Assembly (NCBI GenBank): GCA_022841375.1
Contig: JALHRQ010000021.1
Location: 1 to 49,940 of the forward strand
DNA from: Burkholderiales bacterium
GTDB lineage: Bacteria > Pseudomonadota > Gammaproteobacteria > Burkholderiales > SG8-41
DNA length: 49,940 nucleotides
Direction of reading: 5' to 3'
Every line of letters begins with the position of its first letter. Positions within the stretch are counted from its first letter, which is position 1. The notes beneath the pieces were generated by a model, which ran no database searches, was not told the DNA's origin, and was given only the letters and a program-made list of their open reading frames with translations. A program made the translations under genes and the position numbers. Shown one piece after another: positions 37,263-45,568 of this stretch.

Positions 37263-37650
37263 AAAAACCAATGCACAACGCCGCACTCAGCTCATCCGGC
37301 TGTCGAATCAGGCTCTCTGCGGGAATATCCAGCCCATGATGCAGCTTCCAGATCATTCTCAGAGTCAGCGGGCGCTTATGGTTAAAGATTTCGTAAACCC
37401 GATTTAAGCGTCCGATCATCGGTTCCAAATCCTTGGGGGTCAGGCCCTTTTGCTCCATCTGGAATTTGATGGCCTCTACCGGATCGGGCAGTTCAAGCGG
37501 AAAGTGCTTCCTCTCGTAGGCCTCAATCAGCGTCACCAATACGTCAAGGCGTTCACCATCGGCGGTATTCGCTTTAGCGCCCATCAGCGCCTCGACATCC
37601 TTCAAAGCCGCGCGATGGTCAGCCTTGGTCTTGATCGGTTTGATATTCAT
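37237..37650 (-). CDS. higA: HigA-family antitoxin with a foreign C-terminal tail
   Basis: The predicted protein has 137 residues from the ATG at 37650, with AAGGAG 6 nt upstream. It has the HigA plan: MNIKPIKTKADHRAALKDVE, GERLDVLVTLIEAYERKHFP, then the helix-turn-helix region MEQKGLTPKDLEPMIGRLNR and FNHKRPLTLRMIWKLHHGL. HigA binds its own operator and neutralises HigB. The last 10 or so residues (FFPEFSPWG) are encoded by the GC-rich repeat rather than by a normal higA end. Its toxin gene is reduced to a fragment, so this is an orphan antitoxin that may still bind DNA. Confidence 0.8.
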   Translation of the reverse strand: MNIKPIKTKADHRAALKDVEALMGAKANTADGERLDVLVTLIEAYERKHFPLELPDPVEAIKFQMEQKGLTPKDLEPMIGRLNRVYEIFNHKRPLTLRMIWKLHHGLDIPAESLIRQPDELSAALCIGFFPEFSPWG

Positions 37651-37661
37651 CGTCATCTCCT

Positions 37662-37715
37662 TCATATTGTCTGCGCGTCAATCTCATCGTATTGGGCGTG
37701 CGTACCGATAAAACG
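37662..37715 (-). pseudogene. higB 3' fragment
   Basis: Seventeen codons plus stop (RFIGTHAQYDEIDAQTI) match the C-terminus of HigB-type mRNA interferases and lie in the normal higB-higA order and spacing. The rest of the toxin gene is replaced by an intergenic repeat starting near 37716. Confidence 0.75.
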
Positions 37716-37727
37716 GATGGGGGCTGG

Positions 37728-37747
37728 GTCCCGGCTTTCGCCGGGAC
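37728..37747. repeat. REP-like hairpin
   Basis: gtcccggctttcgccgggac is a perfect 8-bp stem with a 4-nt loop, the form of a widespread proteobacterial REP-type repeat. It lies exactly where higB is broken. Confidence 0.65.
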
Positions 37748-37878
37748 GACGACAGCAATTAAAGTGGTAGTCACAAAATATGGTAAGCCCTGGCAAGGGT
37801 GCAGAACGATTGTTTTACCTGTTAAAAACAAGCTTTGTCTTTCTTTGACAAAAGTAGTTCATTGAACTACTCTAAACC

Positions 37879-38160
37879 ATGAAGTTCGAATGGGACCCAG
37901 CTAAAAGCAATGCCTGCTTTTCGCAAAGAGGATTCGATTTTGCCTATGTCATTTACGCCTTCCTCGATGCCAATCGCCAGATTAAACAAGATCACCGTTG
38001 GGACTACGGTGAAGATCGATATCAGATGCTGGGGCAGATCGACGGTCGCTTGTTCTTTGTAACTTACACCGTGCGTAGCTCCGTTATTCGAATCATCTCA
38101 GCCCGTAAAGCCAATCAACGGGAGGTAAAGGAATATGAAGACCATTCGCGTGAAGCTTGA
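37879..38160 (+). CDS. brnT: BrnT-family toxin
   Basis: The predicted protein has 93 residues and normal BrnT form: MKFEWDPAKSNACFSQRGFD at the start, RYQMLGQIDGRLFFVTYTVR in the middle and IRIISARKANQREVKEYE at the end. BrnT is a RelE-fold ribonuclease that blocks translation. The gene overlaps the following antitoxin gene by 26 bp, the usual order for this module. It appears intact. Confidence 0.85.
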   Translation: MKFEWDPAKSNACFSQRGFDFAYVIYAFLDANRQIKQDHRWDYGEDRYQMLGQIDGRLFFVTYTVRSSVIRIISARKANQREVKEYEDHSREA

Positions 38161-38470
38161 TCCAGCTCGTATTGGAAAGTCAGCCAAGGGCAGAGTCAAT
38201 CTGCGGATGCTGGATGCCACGACAGACGCTGACATTCTGATGCAGCAAAAAACTGACGATGCCGAGGCTCTGCAGGATGCTGCCAAATTCGCGCGCAGGG
38301 TGCGCAAACGACTGGGTTTGACCCAATTGGAGTTCTCTCAGCGGATCGATGTATCGCTCGACACCATTCGTAATTGGGAACAAGGCAAGCGTTGCCCGAC
38401 AGGGGCTGCCAAGGCGCTTCTTAAAATACTGGATAAGGCCCCTGAGTCTGCATTGTTGGCACTGAGTTAA
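38135..38470 (+). CDS. XRE-type antitoxin partner of BrnT
   Basis: The predicted protein has 111 residues. Residues about 60-105 form an XRE helix-turn-helix (LGLTQLEFSQRIDVSLDTIR, NWEQGKRCPTGAAKALLKIL). BrnA proper is usually a ribbon-helix-helix protein; the HTH form is a known alternative partner. It overlaps brnT and probably represses the operon. A GGGAGG ribosome site lies about 8 bases before the ATG. Confidence 0.8.
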   Translation: MKTIRVKLDPARIGKSAKGRVNLRMLDATTDADILMQQKTDDAEALQDAAKFARRVRKRLGLTQLEFSQRIDVSLDTIRNWEQGKRCPTGAAKALLKILDKAPESALLALS

Positions 38471-38548
38471 GCCCCGCGGCTCAGATAATGCAAAGCCCCC
38501 GTAGCCCAGTAGCCCTCATAGAATCTACAAAATCGGATAGCCCAAAAG

Positions 38549-38580
38549 AAAAGGCCCGCGACGTTAATCGCGGGCCTTTT
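38549..38580. terminator. Terminator of the right tRNA-Arg fragment
   Basis: aaaaggcccgcga and tcgcgggcctttt form a perfect 13-bp dyad around cgttaa. With T runs on both sides it could stop the tRNA-directed minus strand and also the brnT/antitoxin operon coming from the left. Confidence 0.85.
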
Positions 38581-38587
38581 ATGCAAC

Positions 38588-38634
38588 TGGCGCGGCCGGA
38601 GGGATTCGAACCCCCTACCCCTTGGTTCGTAGCC
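38588..38634 (-). pseudogene. tRNA-Arg(ACG) 3' half
   Basis: On the minus strand this reads GGCTACGAACCAAG (anticodon ACG in the loop CTACGAA), then a T-arm with standard loop TTCGAAT, then CGGCCGCG and CCA. The stem and loop order is that of tRNA-Arg(ACG) from the anticodon loop to the end. The 5' half is missing: the sequence before it is AT-rich and unrelated. This is the usual footprint of tyrosine-recombinase integration into a tRNA gene. Confidence 0.75.
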
Positions 38635-38794
38635 ATTGTTTTATTTTCAAGCGATTGTTTTTATTAATGTAATTAAACGCCGACCGTTGCCCATTTTGCT
38701 CTACCACGCTGTATGGCGCATAACAGCACCGTTGCAAAAGCGTTGCAGGTTTTTGTATGTCACGCCACTACTTTAAATGCAGATTCAATCTGCA

Positions 38795-39672
38795 AAGATC
38801 GAGGCGCAACTAGGAGCCGAGGTGAAGGAGATGTTCGCACGTGCGGAGGCAGCCGATCAGGAGCCCTGCCCAAGGGCTTGAGCATCCCGAAGGAACTCGC
38901 TCTTCGCGAAGCGCGTCTGGCGGCGATCCGGCAGGCCAAGGCGCAAATCGAGGCGCGCGCCGCCGAGCGGGACGCGCGCGAGAAAGCCGACTTTGAGGCG
39001 AAGATGACAGCGCGCGAGGAGAAGACCACGCGCACGGGAAAGAAACCTCGCGGCAAACCGCCGACCCCGCCCAGTCCCGAGGTATGCCCGAGCGACCAGA
39101 TCAAACTCACCGATGCGGATTCGCGCATCATGCCCGCCACCGGCAAGGGCTTCGAGCAGAGCTACAACGCGCAAGCCGCGGTCGATACCGAGAGCATGCT
39201 GATCGTCGCCACCGGCATGGCGCAGGTGGCCACCGACAAGCAACAGGTCGAGTCGATGCTCGAAGCACTCGCCGAGCTTCCCGAAGAACTGGGCCGTGTG
39301 AAGCATTTGTTGGCCGACACCGGCTACTTCAGTGCGGCCAACGTCGAGAGTTGCGGGGCGGCAAAGATCGAGCCGCTGCTTGCCGGAGGGCGCGATAAAC
39401 ATCACCCGCACTGGGATGACCGATTCACCGAGCCGCCGCCACTGGCCGAGCCTGCCAGCGCGGAGGCGCGCATGAAGCATCGGCGTCAAGACGCGCAAGG
39501 GGCGGGCGCGCTACGCGCTTCGCAAGCAAACGGTCGGCCGGTGTTTGGCATCATCAAGTCGGTGATGAGCTTCCGGCAGTTCCTACTGCGCGGTCTTGAG
39601 GCGGTGCGTGGGGAGTGTTCGTTGGTCACGATGGCTCGGAACATCAAAAGAATGACGGCAATGGCAGCATGA
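38795..39672 (+). pseudogene. IS1182-type transposase remnant
   Basis: Homology to the middle and C-terminal part of IS1182-family transposases starts at 38795 (KIEAQLGAEVKEMFARAEAA). It shifts frame near 38868 and continues with SIPKELALREARLAAIRQAK, DSRIMPATGKGFEQSYNAQA, HLLADTGYFSAANV and FGIIKSVMSFRQFLLRGLEA. Between about 39478 and 39538 the original frame (KTRKGRARYALRKQT) is read only after a shift that is later compensated. The N-terminal DNA-binding part is lost. So it is inactive. Confidence 0.8.
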
Positions 39673-39789
39673 ACGAGCAGGCACCCGTGCGCTCACGAAT
39701 CATTCGCAGCGCATAGCGCCCGTTTCACTGTTCCACTGGATTACCATGACCACTATCGCTCATATCATCAACGCAAGACCGACAGGCTG

Positions 39790-40887
39790 CTAGTTTTTGG
39801 TTAATGTCGCCCACAATTCGCCGGCCCCGCGCGCGTGTATTGCGCGGCCGAGCGCCATGGCCCACTTGGCTTCGTTGCCGAATTCCTCGCGCCATGCCCA
39901 CAGCCTGAGCGTGCTGTGATGAAGAGCGTATTCGTCGGTAACACCGATCGCGCCGTGCACCTGGTGTGCAATCAGGGCGCCTTCATGCGCCGCCTGTGCC
40001 ACACGGATTTTTGCGGTTGCAACGGCAAGCATGACATCCTCGTGCCCGGCTTTTCCCACCGCGTGGCGCTCGAGCACGCCGGCTGTCGACAACGCGGCGG
40101 CGACCGCCGCTGCCACTTCGCCCGCAAAGCGCGCAAGCTCCTGCTGAATCGCCTGAAATTGGCCTATTTTGCGTCCAAATTGTACCCGCTGCTGTGCATA
40201 GGCCACCGAAAGCTCGAGCGCGCGTTCCAGTGCGCCAGCCATGGCGATGGACCGGGCAAGCGCGCCGCGATAGCACAGCATCTCGCGCGTGACGCCCGCA
40301 CCCGCTGGCGCGGCATCCGCATCAGGCAGCACCACATCCTCGAGTACGACCTCATCGCGCGGTTCATCGTCGAGATTGCGTCCCGGCGTGATTTTACACT
40401 GTGCGGGATCGACGCTAGCGACGAGATCGCGGTCGCCATCGCGCGCCAGCAGCACCAGTCGGCCGGCCATGCGTGCCCAGGGCACGCGCGCGAGCTTGCC
40501 CGAAATAATCCAGCGCCCGCCGTCCTTGCGCGCTGTTAGCGTTTCGTCGTGCACCGGCCCTACAGCCAGAGGGCCGCGCGGGACCGCAAGACCGGAGCAA
40601 GCAAGCATCCAGCCGGCGAGCATGCCAGTTTCTGCCAGCGGCACCGGCGCGCAATAGCGCCCGGCGACGCGCAGCACCGCTGCCGCATCGGATAGCGTGC
40701 CACCGGCGCCGCCCAGCTCCTCGGGGATCGACACGCGCGGCAACTCGGCCTGTTCGAGCACCTGCCACAGTTTTTGCGACCAGCCGTCGTGCTTGGCGGC
40801 ATCCAGCATTTTCTGATCGACGTGATCGGTGAATAACCGCGTCGCCGATTCGACCAGCATCAGGCGCGCTTCATCGGGAACATTCAT
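39790..40887 (-). CDS. Acyl-CoA dehydrogenase subunit (smaller partner)
   Basis: The predicted protein has 365 residues and an acyl-CoA dehydrogenase fold. The middle domain is poorly conserved, while the C-terminal helices are typical (YAQQRVQFGRKIGQFQAIQQ, AHQVHGAIGVTDEYALHHST). The ATG at 40887 overlaps the stop of the other dehydrogenase gene by 4 bp. Such adjacent unequal pairs form heteromeric enzymes, known from steroid and aromatic side-chain degradation. The substrate here is unknown. Confidence 0.85.
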   Translation of the reverse strand: MNVPDEARLMLVESATRLFTDHVDQKMLDAAKHDGWSQKLWQVLEQAELPRVSIPEELGGAGGTLSDAAAVLRVAGRYCAPVPLAETGMLAGWMLACSGLAVPRGPLAVGPVHDETLTARKDGGRWIISGKLARVPWARMAGRLVLLARDGDRDLVASVDPAQCKITPGRNLDDEPRDEVVLEDVVLPDADAAPAGAGVTREMLCYRGALARSIAMAGALERALELSVAYAQQRVQFGRKIGQFQAIQQELARFAGEVAAAVAAALSTAGVLERHAVGKAGHEDVMLAVATAKIRVAQAAHEGALIAHQVHGAIGVTDEYALHHSTLRLWAWREEFGNEAKWAMALGRAIHARGAGELWATLTKN

Positions 40888-42059
40888 TTGAGAGACCCCA
40901 GCAACCGGCGCGCGATCAGGGTGCGTAACACCTGGGTCGTGCCGCCGCGGATAGTCGAGATCGGAGCAAAAACGATCGTTTCAGCCAGATAGCGCTCAAA
41001 GCTGTCCGTTGCGTCGGGCGTCGGTTCGACGACGGTCAGCAGCCGCGCGGCATCGGTAATCTCGCGTTCGTAGAACGTGCCCATATCCTTCACTAGCGCC
41101 GCCTCGGTGGCGAGGTCGATTGCGCCACCGTCAGCGCTCGCAGGTTCCAGCGTGAGCGCGATCGCCAGCGACATGCGACGCAGTGTCCACAGCCGGGCGG
41201 TCAGCCGCCCGACCATTTCCTGCGCGCGCTCATCCGGCGCCTGCCCCAGCCGCCGGGTGAGTTCCACCAGCAGCGCGAACGTCGTCATGTAACGCTCGGG
41301 GCCACTGCGCTCGAACGCAAGCTCGGAAGTTATCTGTTTCCAGCCCTGTCCGGCTTCGCCAACTACCATATCATCGGGGATGAACACATTGTCGAGGAAC
41401 ACCTCGTTGAAATGATGGTGGCCGTTCATGAAGCGGATCGGCCGCACCGTCACCCCCGGCGCGTCGAGTTCGACGATGAGTTGCGACAACCCATCGTGCC
41501 GCTTGCCGATATCGGGCACGGTGCGACACAGCACGAAAAACGCATGTGCCTTGTGCGCCCAGCTCGTCCAGACTTTCTGGCCAGTCACGCGCCAGCCACC
41601 GGGCACGCGCTCAGCGCGTGTCCTGACCGAGGCGAGATCGGAACCCGAGTTGGGCTCGCTCATGCCCAGCGCGAAGTAACATTCACCACGCGCGATCACC
41701 GGCAAATATTTGTTTTTGAGATGCTCGGAACCGTAGCGCAGCAGGCTGGGGCCGGTCTGGCGGTCGCCGAACCAGTGCGCGGCGCAGGGTGCTGCCGCCG
41801 CCAGCATCTCTTCGGTCACCACGAAGCGTTCGAGGTAGGAGCGCTCTTGGCCTCCGTAAGCCCGCGGCCAGGTCATACCGATCCAGCCACGCTCGGCTAC
41901 CCGACGGGTGAAGTCGGCGTCGAACTCGGTGTGGCCGAGGTGCGGGATAAAAGTGCCCGCGGCAACTTCGGCCTTGAGGAAGGCACGCACTTCCTCACGC
42001 AGCCTGAGGGCAGCGGGCGGCAGCTCCAAACCGGAAAAGTCGACATTCTCAAAAAACAT
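40884..42059 (-). CDS. Acyl-CoA dehydrogenase subunit (larger partner)
   Basis: The predicted protein has about 391 residues. I choose the ATG at 42059, with AGGA 5-6 nt upstream, over a TTG 12 codons earlier. Family signatures are present: GWIGMTWPRAYGGQERSYLE, CYFALGMSEPNSGSDLASVR (flavin region), RVTGQKVWTSWAHKAHAFFV and FAPISTIRGGTTQVLRTLIA near the end. It oxidises an acyl-CoA to the enoyl-CoA with FAD, probably as a complex with the product of the coupled downstream gene. Confidence 0.85.
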   Translation of the reverse strand: MFFENVDFSGLELPPAALRLREEVRAFLKAEVAAGTFIPHLGHTEFDADFTRRVAERGWIGMTWPRAYGGQERSYLERFVVTEEMLAAAAPCAAHWFGDRQTGPSLLRYGSEHLKNKYLPVIARGECYFALGMSEPNSGSDLASVRTRAERVPGGWRVTGQKVWTSWAHKAHAFFVLCRTVPDIGKRHDGLSQLIVELDAPGVTVRPIRFMNGHHHFNEVFLDNVFIPDDMVVGEAGQGWKQITSELAFERSGPERYMTTFALLVELTRRLGQAPDERAQEMVGRLTARLWTLRRMSLAIALTLEPASADGGAIDLATEAALVKDMGTFYEREITDAARLLTVVEPTPDATDSFERYLAETIVFAPISTIRGGTTQVLRTLIARRLLGSLK

Positions 42060-42186
42060 TTTTTCCTGCACATCGGCGCCGTGCGCCGAAATCAAGAGGG
42101 TATTGAAAATACCCCTTTATGGCTAAAGCATTTAAGAGTTGACCTTGATCTTATCGGCGTTCAGTAACAGTTATTCTATCGCGTCC

Positions 42187-44352
42187 TCATGCGCGCAGCA
42201 CAACCAGCGCATCGGCGGCAACCACGCTGTCGGCGCCGACGAACAGCGGGTTGATATCGATTTCGGCGATACGTGCGGCGTGATCGGCGACGAGCAACGA
42301 CACGCGCACCAGTGCGTCGGCCAGCGCGTCTATGGCGAGCGCGGGTTTGCCGCGGTAGCCGGTGAGTACCGGGTGCGCGGGCATGGCGTGGATCATGGCG
42401 CGCGCGGTGTCGATGTCAAACGGCGCGAAACGGTAGCTCACTGCCTGCAGCAGCTCGGTGAACACGCCGCCCAGCCCAAGCATCACCACCGGCCCGAAGA
42501 AGCGATCGTTGACCGCACCGACGATTACTTCCGTACCCTGCGCCATCTCGCCCAGCAGCACGCCGTTGATGCGGGCATCCGGCTTGTAGCGCCGCGCAGC
42601 TCCCATGACGTCGTGTGCAGCCTGCTTGAGTGCCCGAAGATTGCGCACGCTGAGCCGCACCGCGCCCGCTTCGGTCTTGTGCACGATGTCCGGAGAATCG
42701 ATCTTGACCGCGAGCGGGTAGGCGAGCGGCACACGCTTGAGTCTGTCGATTGCGTCCGGTGCGATGAGCTGTGTTCGCGTCACCGGGATCCCGTACGCGG
42801 CGAGTAGCCAGTGTGACTCATGTTCGGAGAGCGTTCCCGCACCCGGCGCCAGCTCGAGCGGCTGCGGCGCAACAGGCCGGTCGCCACGGCGGGCAAGCTG
42901 CGCCTGCAGACGCTCGCGACGCCGCGCGAAGCGGTAAAGCGCCCCGGCAGCATGTGCGGTGCGCGTCGGCGTGAGCAGCCACGGGATGCGATGGCGCTCG
43001 AGCACCTGCATCGAGACTTCCGCGCGGTCCGGCACGCGGCACCATGCCACCAACACCGGCTTGTCCGATCCCTCGACGACTGCCGCGAGACCGTTTGCCC
43101 ACGCCGCACCGCGCGCGCCCTGCACGCCGCCGTAGCGCACGATCAGCTGGTCAATGCCGGGATCGGCAAGCAGGTGCGCGCAGACGCGATTGACGCGCTC
43201 GTGGTCGGCGGTGACCTGCGCGGTCAGGTCGACCGGGTTGGCAAGCGTAGCGTACTTCGGCGCAAGGGCCTCGATCGCGCGAACCGTATCGGGCGCAAGC
43301 CGCGGCAGTTCGAGGCCTTGCCGGTCGCAGGCGTCGGCGATCAGCACGCCCGAGCCGCCGGAAGTCGTCACTACCGCGACCCCCGGGCCATGCGGTAGCC
43401 GGTGCGAGCTGAAAGCGCGCGCGGCATCCACCAGGTCGTGCACGTCCTCGATCTCGATGAAGCCGCCCTCGTCGAATGCGGTCCGATAGAGCGCATAGCC
43501 CGCGGTCATGCTGGCAGTGTGTGATTCCGCTGCCGCACGCCCGATGTCCGAATTGCCGACTTTCCACACTAGCACCGGTTTGCCGAGTTCGAGCGCGCGG
43601 CGGCCGATCGCGCGCAGCCGCGCCCCGTCGGTTATGCCCTCGATATAGCTCGCCACCACCTTGACGTCATCGCGTTCGAGGAAGTAGGCGATCAAGTCGA
43701 GGGTGCCGATGTTCGCCTCGTTGCCGGCGGAGACCACGTAGTTGAAACCAATGCCCTCGTAATCGGCAAGTCCGACGACGCTGAACGCGAAACCACCGCT
43801 CTGCGACACGAATGCGACCGGCCCGGCCTTGAGGCGTGAATTCGCGAAACCCGCGCCGAAGCCGCAGTAGACGCGGTCCTTCAGGTTCATGGTGCCGATG
43901 CAGTTAGGCCCGATGAAGCGTACGTTCGCTTCGCGCGCGGCGGTCTTCAGCTCTTCTTCAAGCGCTGCCCCCGCGTCGCCCGCCTCGCGAAAGCCCGCGG
44001 AAAAGATGATCGCGAACGGAATTCCCGCCGCGCCGCAATCGCGAATCGCCTGCGGCACGACTACCGCGTTAACCACAATAATCGCGAGGTCGCAGGGCCG
44101 CGGTACGGACCGGAGGTCGGGATAGCAGACGAGCCCCGAGATTTCGGGATACTTGGGATTGACCGGGTAGATCGCGCCGAGGTAGCCGGTGTCGCGCAGG
44201 ATCGGGATTGACTGGCCGCCGATGCGCTGCAGATCGCCCGACGCTCCGACGACCGCGATCGCGCGCGGGTTGAACAGCCGCTCGAAATCCGCGGCGGGAG
44301 CATCCGGGCTCACAGCGGTTTGATGCCCGATGCCTTGATTACTTTCTCGCAT
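42187..44352 (-). CDS. NDP-forming acyl-CoA synthetase (acetate-CoA ligase family)
   Basis: The predicted protein has 721 residues. It starts with a CoA-binding domain (IAVVGASGDLQRIGGQSIPI, NPKYPEISGLVCYPDL) and a succinyl-CoA-synthetase-like part with the likely phospho-His in AAESHTASMTAGYAL. It ends with an ATP-grasp domain (about 500-720, with YPLAVKIDSPDIVHKTEAGA and IAEIDINPLFVGAD). It activates a carboxylic acid to its CoA thioester, or works in reverse. With the two downstream dehydrogenase genes it makes a plausible acid-degradation unit. The GC content is clearly above that of the EPS locus. Confidence 0.85.
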   Translation of the reverse strand: MRESNQGIGHQTAVSPDAPAADFERLFNPRAIAVVGASGDLQRIGGQSIPILRDTGYLGAIYPVNPKYPEISGLVCYPDLRSVPRPCDLAIIVVNAVVVPQAIRDCGAAGIPFAIIFSAGFREAGDAGAALEEELKTAAREANVRFIGPNCIGTMNLKDRVYCGFGAGFANSRLKAGPVAFVSQSGGFAFSVVGLADYEGIGFNYVVSAGNEANIGTLDLIAYFLERDDVKVVASYIEGITDGARLRAIGRRALELGKPVLVWKVGNSDIGRAAAESHTASMTAGYALYRTAFDEGGFIEIEDVHDLVDAARAFSSHRLPHGPGVAVVTTSGGSGVLIADACDRQGLELPRLAPDTVRAIEALAPKYATLANPVDLTAQVTADHERVNRVCAHLLADPGIDQLIVRYGGVQGARGAAWANGLAAVVEGSDKPVLVAWCRVPDRAEVSMQVLERHRIPWLLTPTRTAHAAGALYRFARRRERLQAQLARRGDRPVAPQPLELAPGAGTLSEHESHWLLAAYGIPVTRTQLIAPDAIDRLKRVPLAYPLAVKIDSPDIVHKTEAGAVRLSVRNLRALKQAAHDVMGAARRYKPDARINGVLLGEMAQGTEVIVGAVNDRFFGPVVMLGLGGVFTELLQAVSYRFAPFDIDTARAMIHAMPAHPVLTGYRGKPALAIDALADALVRVSLLVADHAARIAEIDINPLFVGADSVVAADALVVLRA

Positions 44353-44541
44353 TTGTCGATTTTATCCTATTTGAATTTCCCGAATTCCTGCTGCGTGCTG
44401 TCGATCGGCTCCAAGCCGCCGTTGGTGAAACGGTTCTTAAGATCGAAGAATAGCGATCTCGAATCTCTTCTTCCCAGAGGGAGAGGGACGGGTGTGAGAG
44501 TTGACGGCAAGTAACAGTACTCATAAGAAATTCGTGACTGT

Positions 44542-45270
44542 TCACCCTGATTCAGGCGAAGGCGGATGCCCCATGAAAGTCAGGCGTAGCACCTCGAGCA
44601 GATTATGGCCCTGCTTGTGCATGGTATCGAGGTAAGAGCGGATGGTGCAGAAATCCTGCGCACCCTTAAGCGTGCGAAAACAGCCGGAGATTTTCTGCTT
44701 CACCTTGGGCATGCGGATGGCGCGCTCGCCCAGGTTGTTGGTAAACAGCACGCGCAGATCCGTCACGAAACGCAGCACCTCGGGGGCATGCTCGCGCATA
44801 CGGCTGATGAGATTGAACGCCACGGTTTGTTTAACCCGGCCGCGGCGCTTGGCCTGCCGCGTGGCCCGCGGATTACGGGCTTGAGCTTGGGCCAGAATCG
44901 CCTCGTAGTGCGTAAAAATCCGCCGTATCCGCCGTTCGCTCAACGCTGCTTGATCGCGCCGTCGCGCCGCCTCGCTGTGGTCACGGGCGCAGATCAAAAG
45001 GTCGATCATGCGTTTGGGCCATCGCTGGCCGGTGGTTTCGCGCAGAAACATCAATTCGCGCAGTAAGTGCGCATTGCACAAGGCATGCTCGCAATCGAGT
45101 TGCCAATACGGCTTCCAGCAGTCATGCATCAGCACCGCTATCCGTTTGGGCAGGATGCCGTGTTCTTGGATGGCGAGCATGCAGCGCTTGTCGTGCATCC
45201 CATACCAGGTGCAGATGTCGCTCGCCACCGTATGCAGCCAATGCAGGCGGGAGGCCACGCGACTTGGCAT
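44542..45270 (-). pseudogene. IS66-type transposase (TnpC), C-terminal half
   Basis: The remaining 242 residues cover the second half of an IS66 transposase: SRLHWLHTVASDICTWYGMH, VLMHDCWKPYWQLDCEHALC, NAHLLREL, NNLGERAIRMPKVKQKISGC and FRTLKGAQDFCTIRSYLDTM. The first catalytic Asp region and the N-terminal half are absent. The break point coincides with the start of the integrase fragment. Confidence 0.85.
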
Positions 45271-45451
45271 TGCTCCGGAGGTGATCGAGCATCAATTGGC
45301 GCACCGCGTCCCTGATATGCATGGCACCACCTATCACCGCACCAAGTTTCTACCGGCACGGCAGGCGATGATGCAAAAATGGGCCAACTACCTGGATAAG
45401 CTGAAGCTTGGAGCCAAAGTGATACCTATGCACCGCAAGACGGCGAAATAG
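45263..45451 (+). pseudogene. P4-type tyrosine integrase, C-terminal fragment
   Basis: Sixty-two residues survive: LGIAPEVIEHQLAHRVPDMH, then GTTYHRTKFLPARQAMMQKW, then ANYLDKLKLGAKVIPM. This includes the H of the QLAH box and the nucleophilic Tyr in TYHR, which are diagnostic of P4-like integrases. The N-terminal five-sixths is gone, cut by the IS66 fragment. Confidence 0.8.
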
Positions 45452-45480
45452 CTCGGCGATGAATTGGCAAATATGTCAAG

Positions 45481-45511
45481 GGCGGAATCGAACCACCGAC
45501 ACAAGGATTTT
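45481..45511 (-). pseudogene. tRNA-Phe 3' fragment (probable att site)
   Basis: On the minus strand it reads AAAATCCTTGTGTCGGTGG then TTCGATTCCGCC. This matches the anticodon-stem to T-arm segment of tRNA-Phe. The acceptor end and 5' half are missing. It lies 29 bp after the integrase stop, where an attachment site is expected. Confidence 0.6.
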
Positions 45512-45568
45512 AGCTTCGGCCGCGCCTTCCGGCGCTTAACATTAACGGCGTTGCGCAGTGAATGTAGG

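Larger units (their letters stand above)
38540..38800. repeat. Direct repeat, right copy (tRNA-Arg fragment type)
   Basis: This is the right-hand partner of 34452-34714. It keeps the better tRNA fragment and terminator. Its right edge runs directly into an IS1182-type transposase remnant. Confidence 0.75.
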
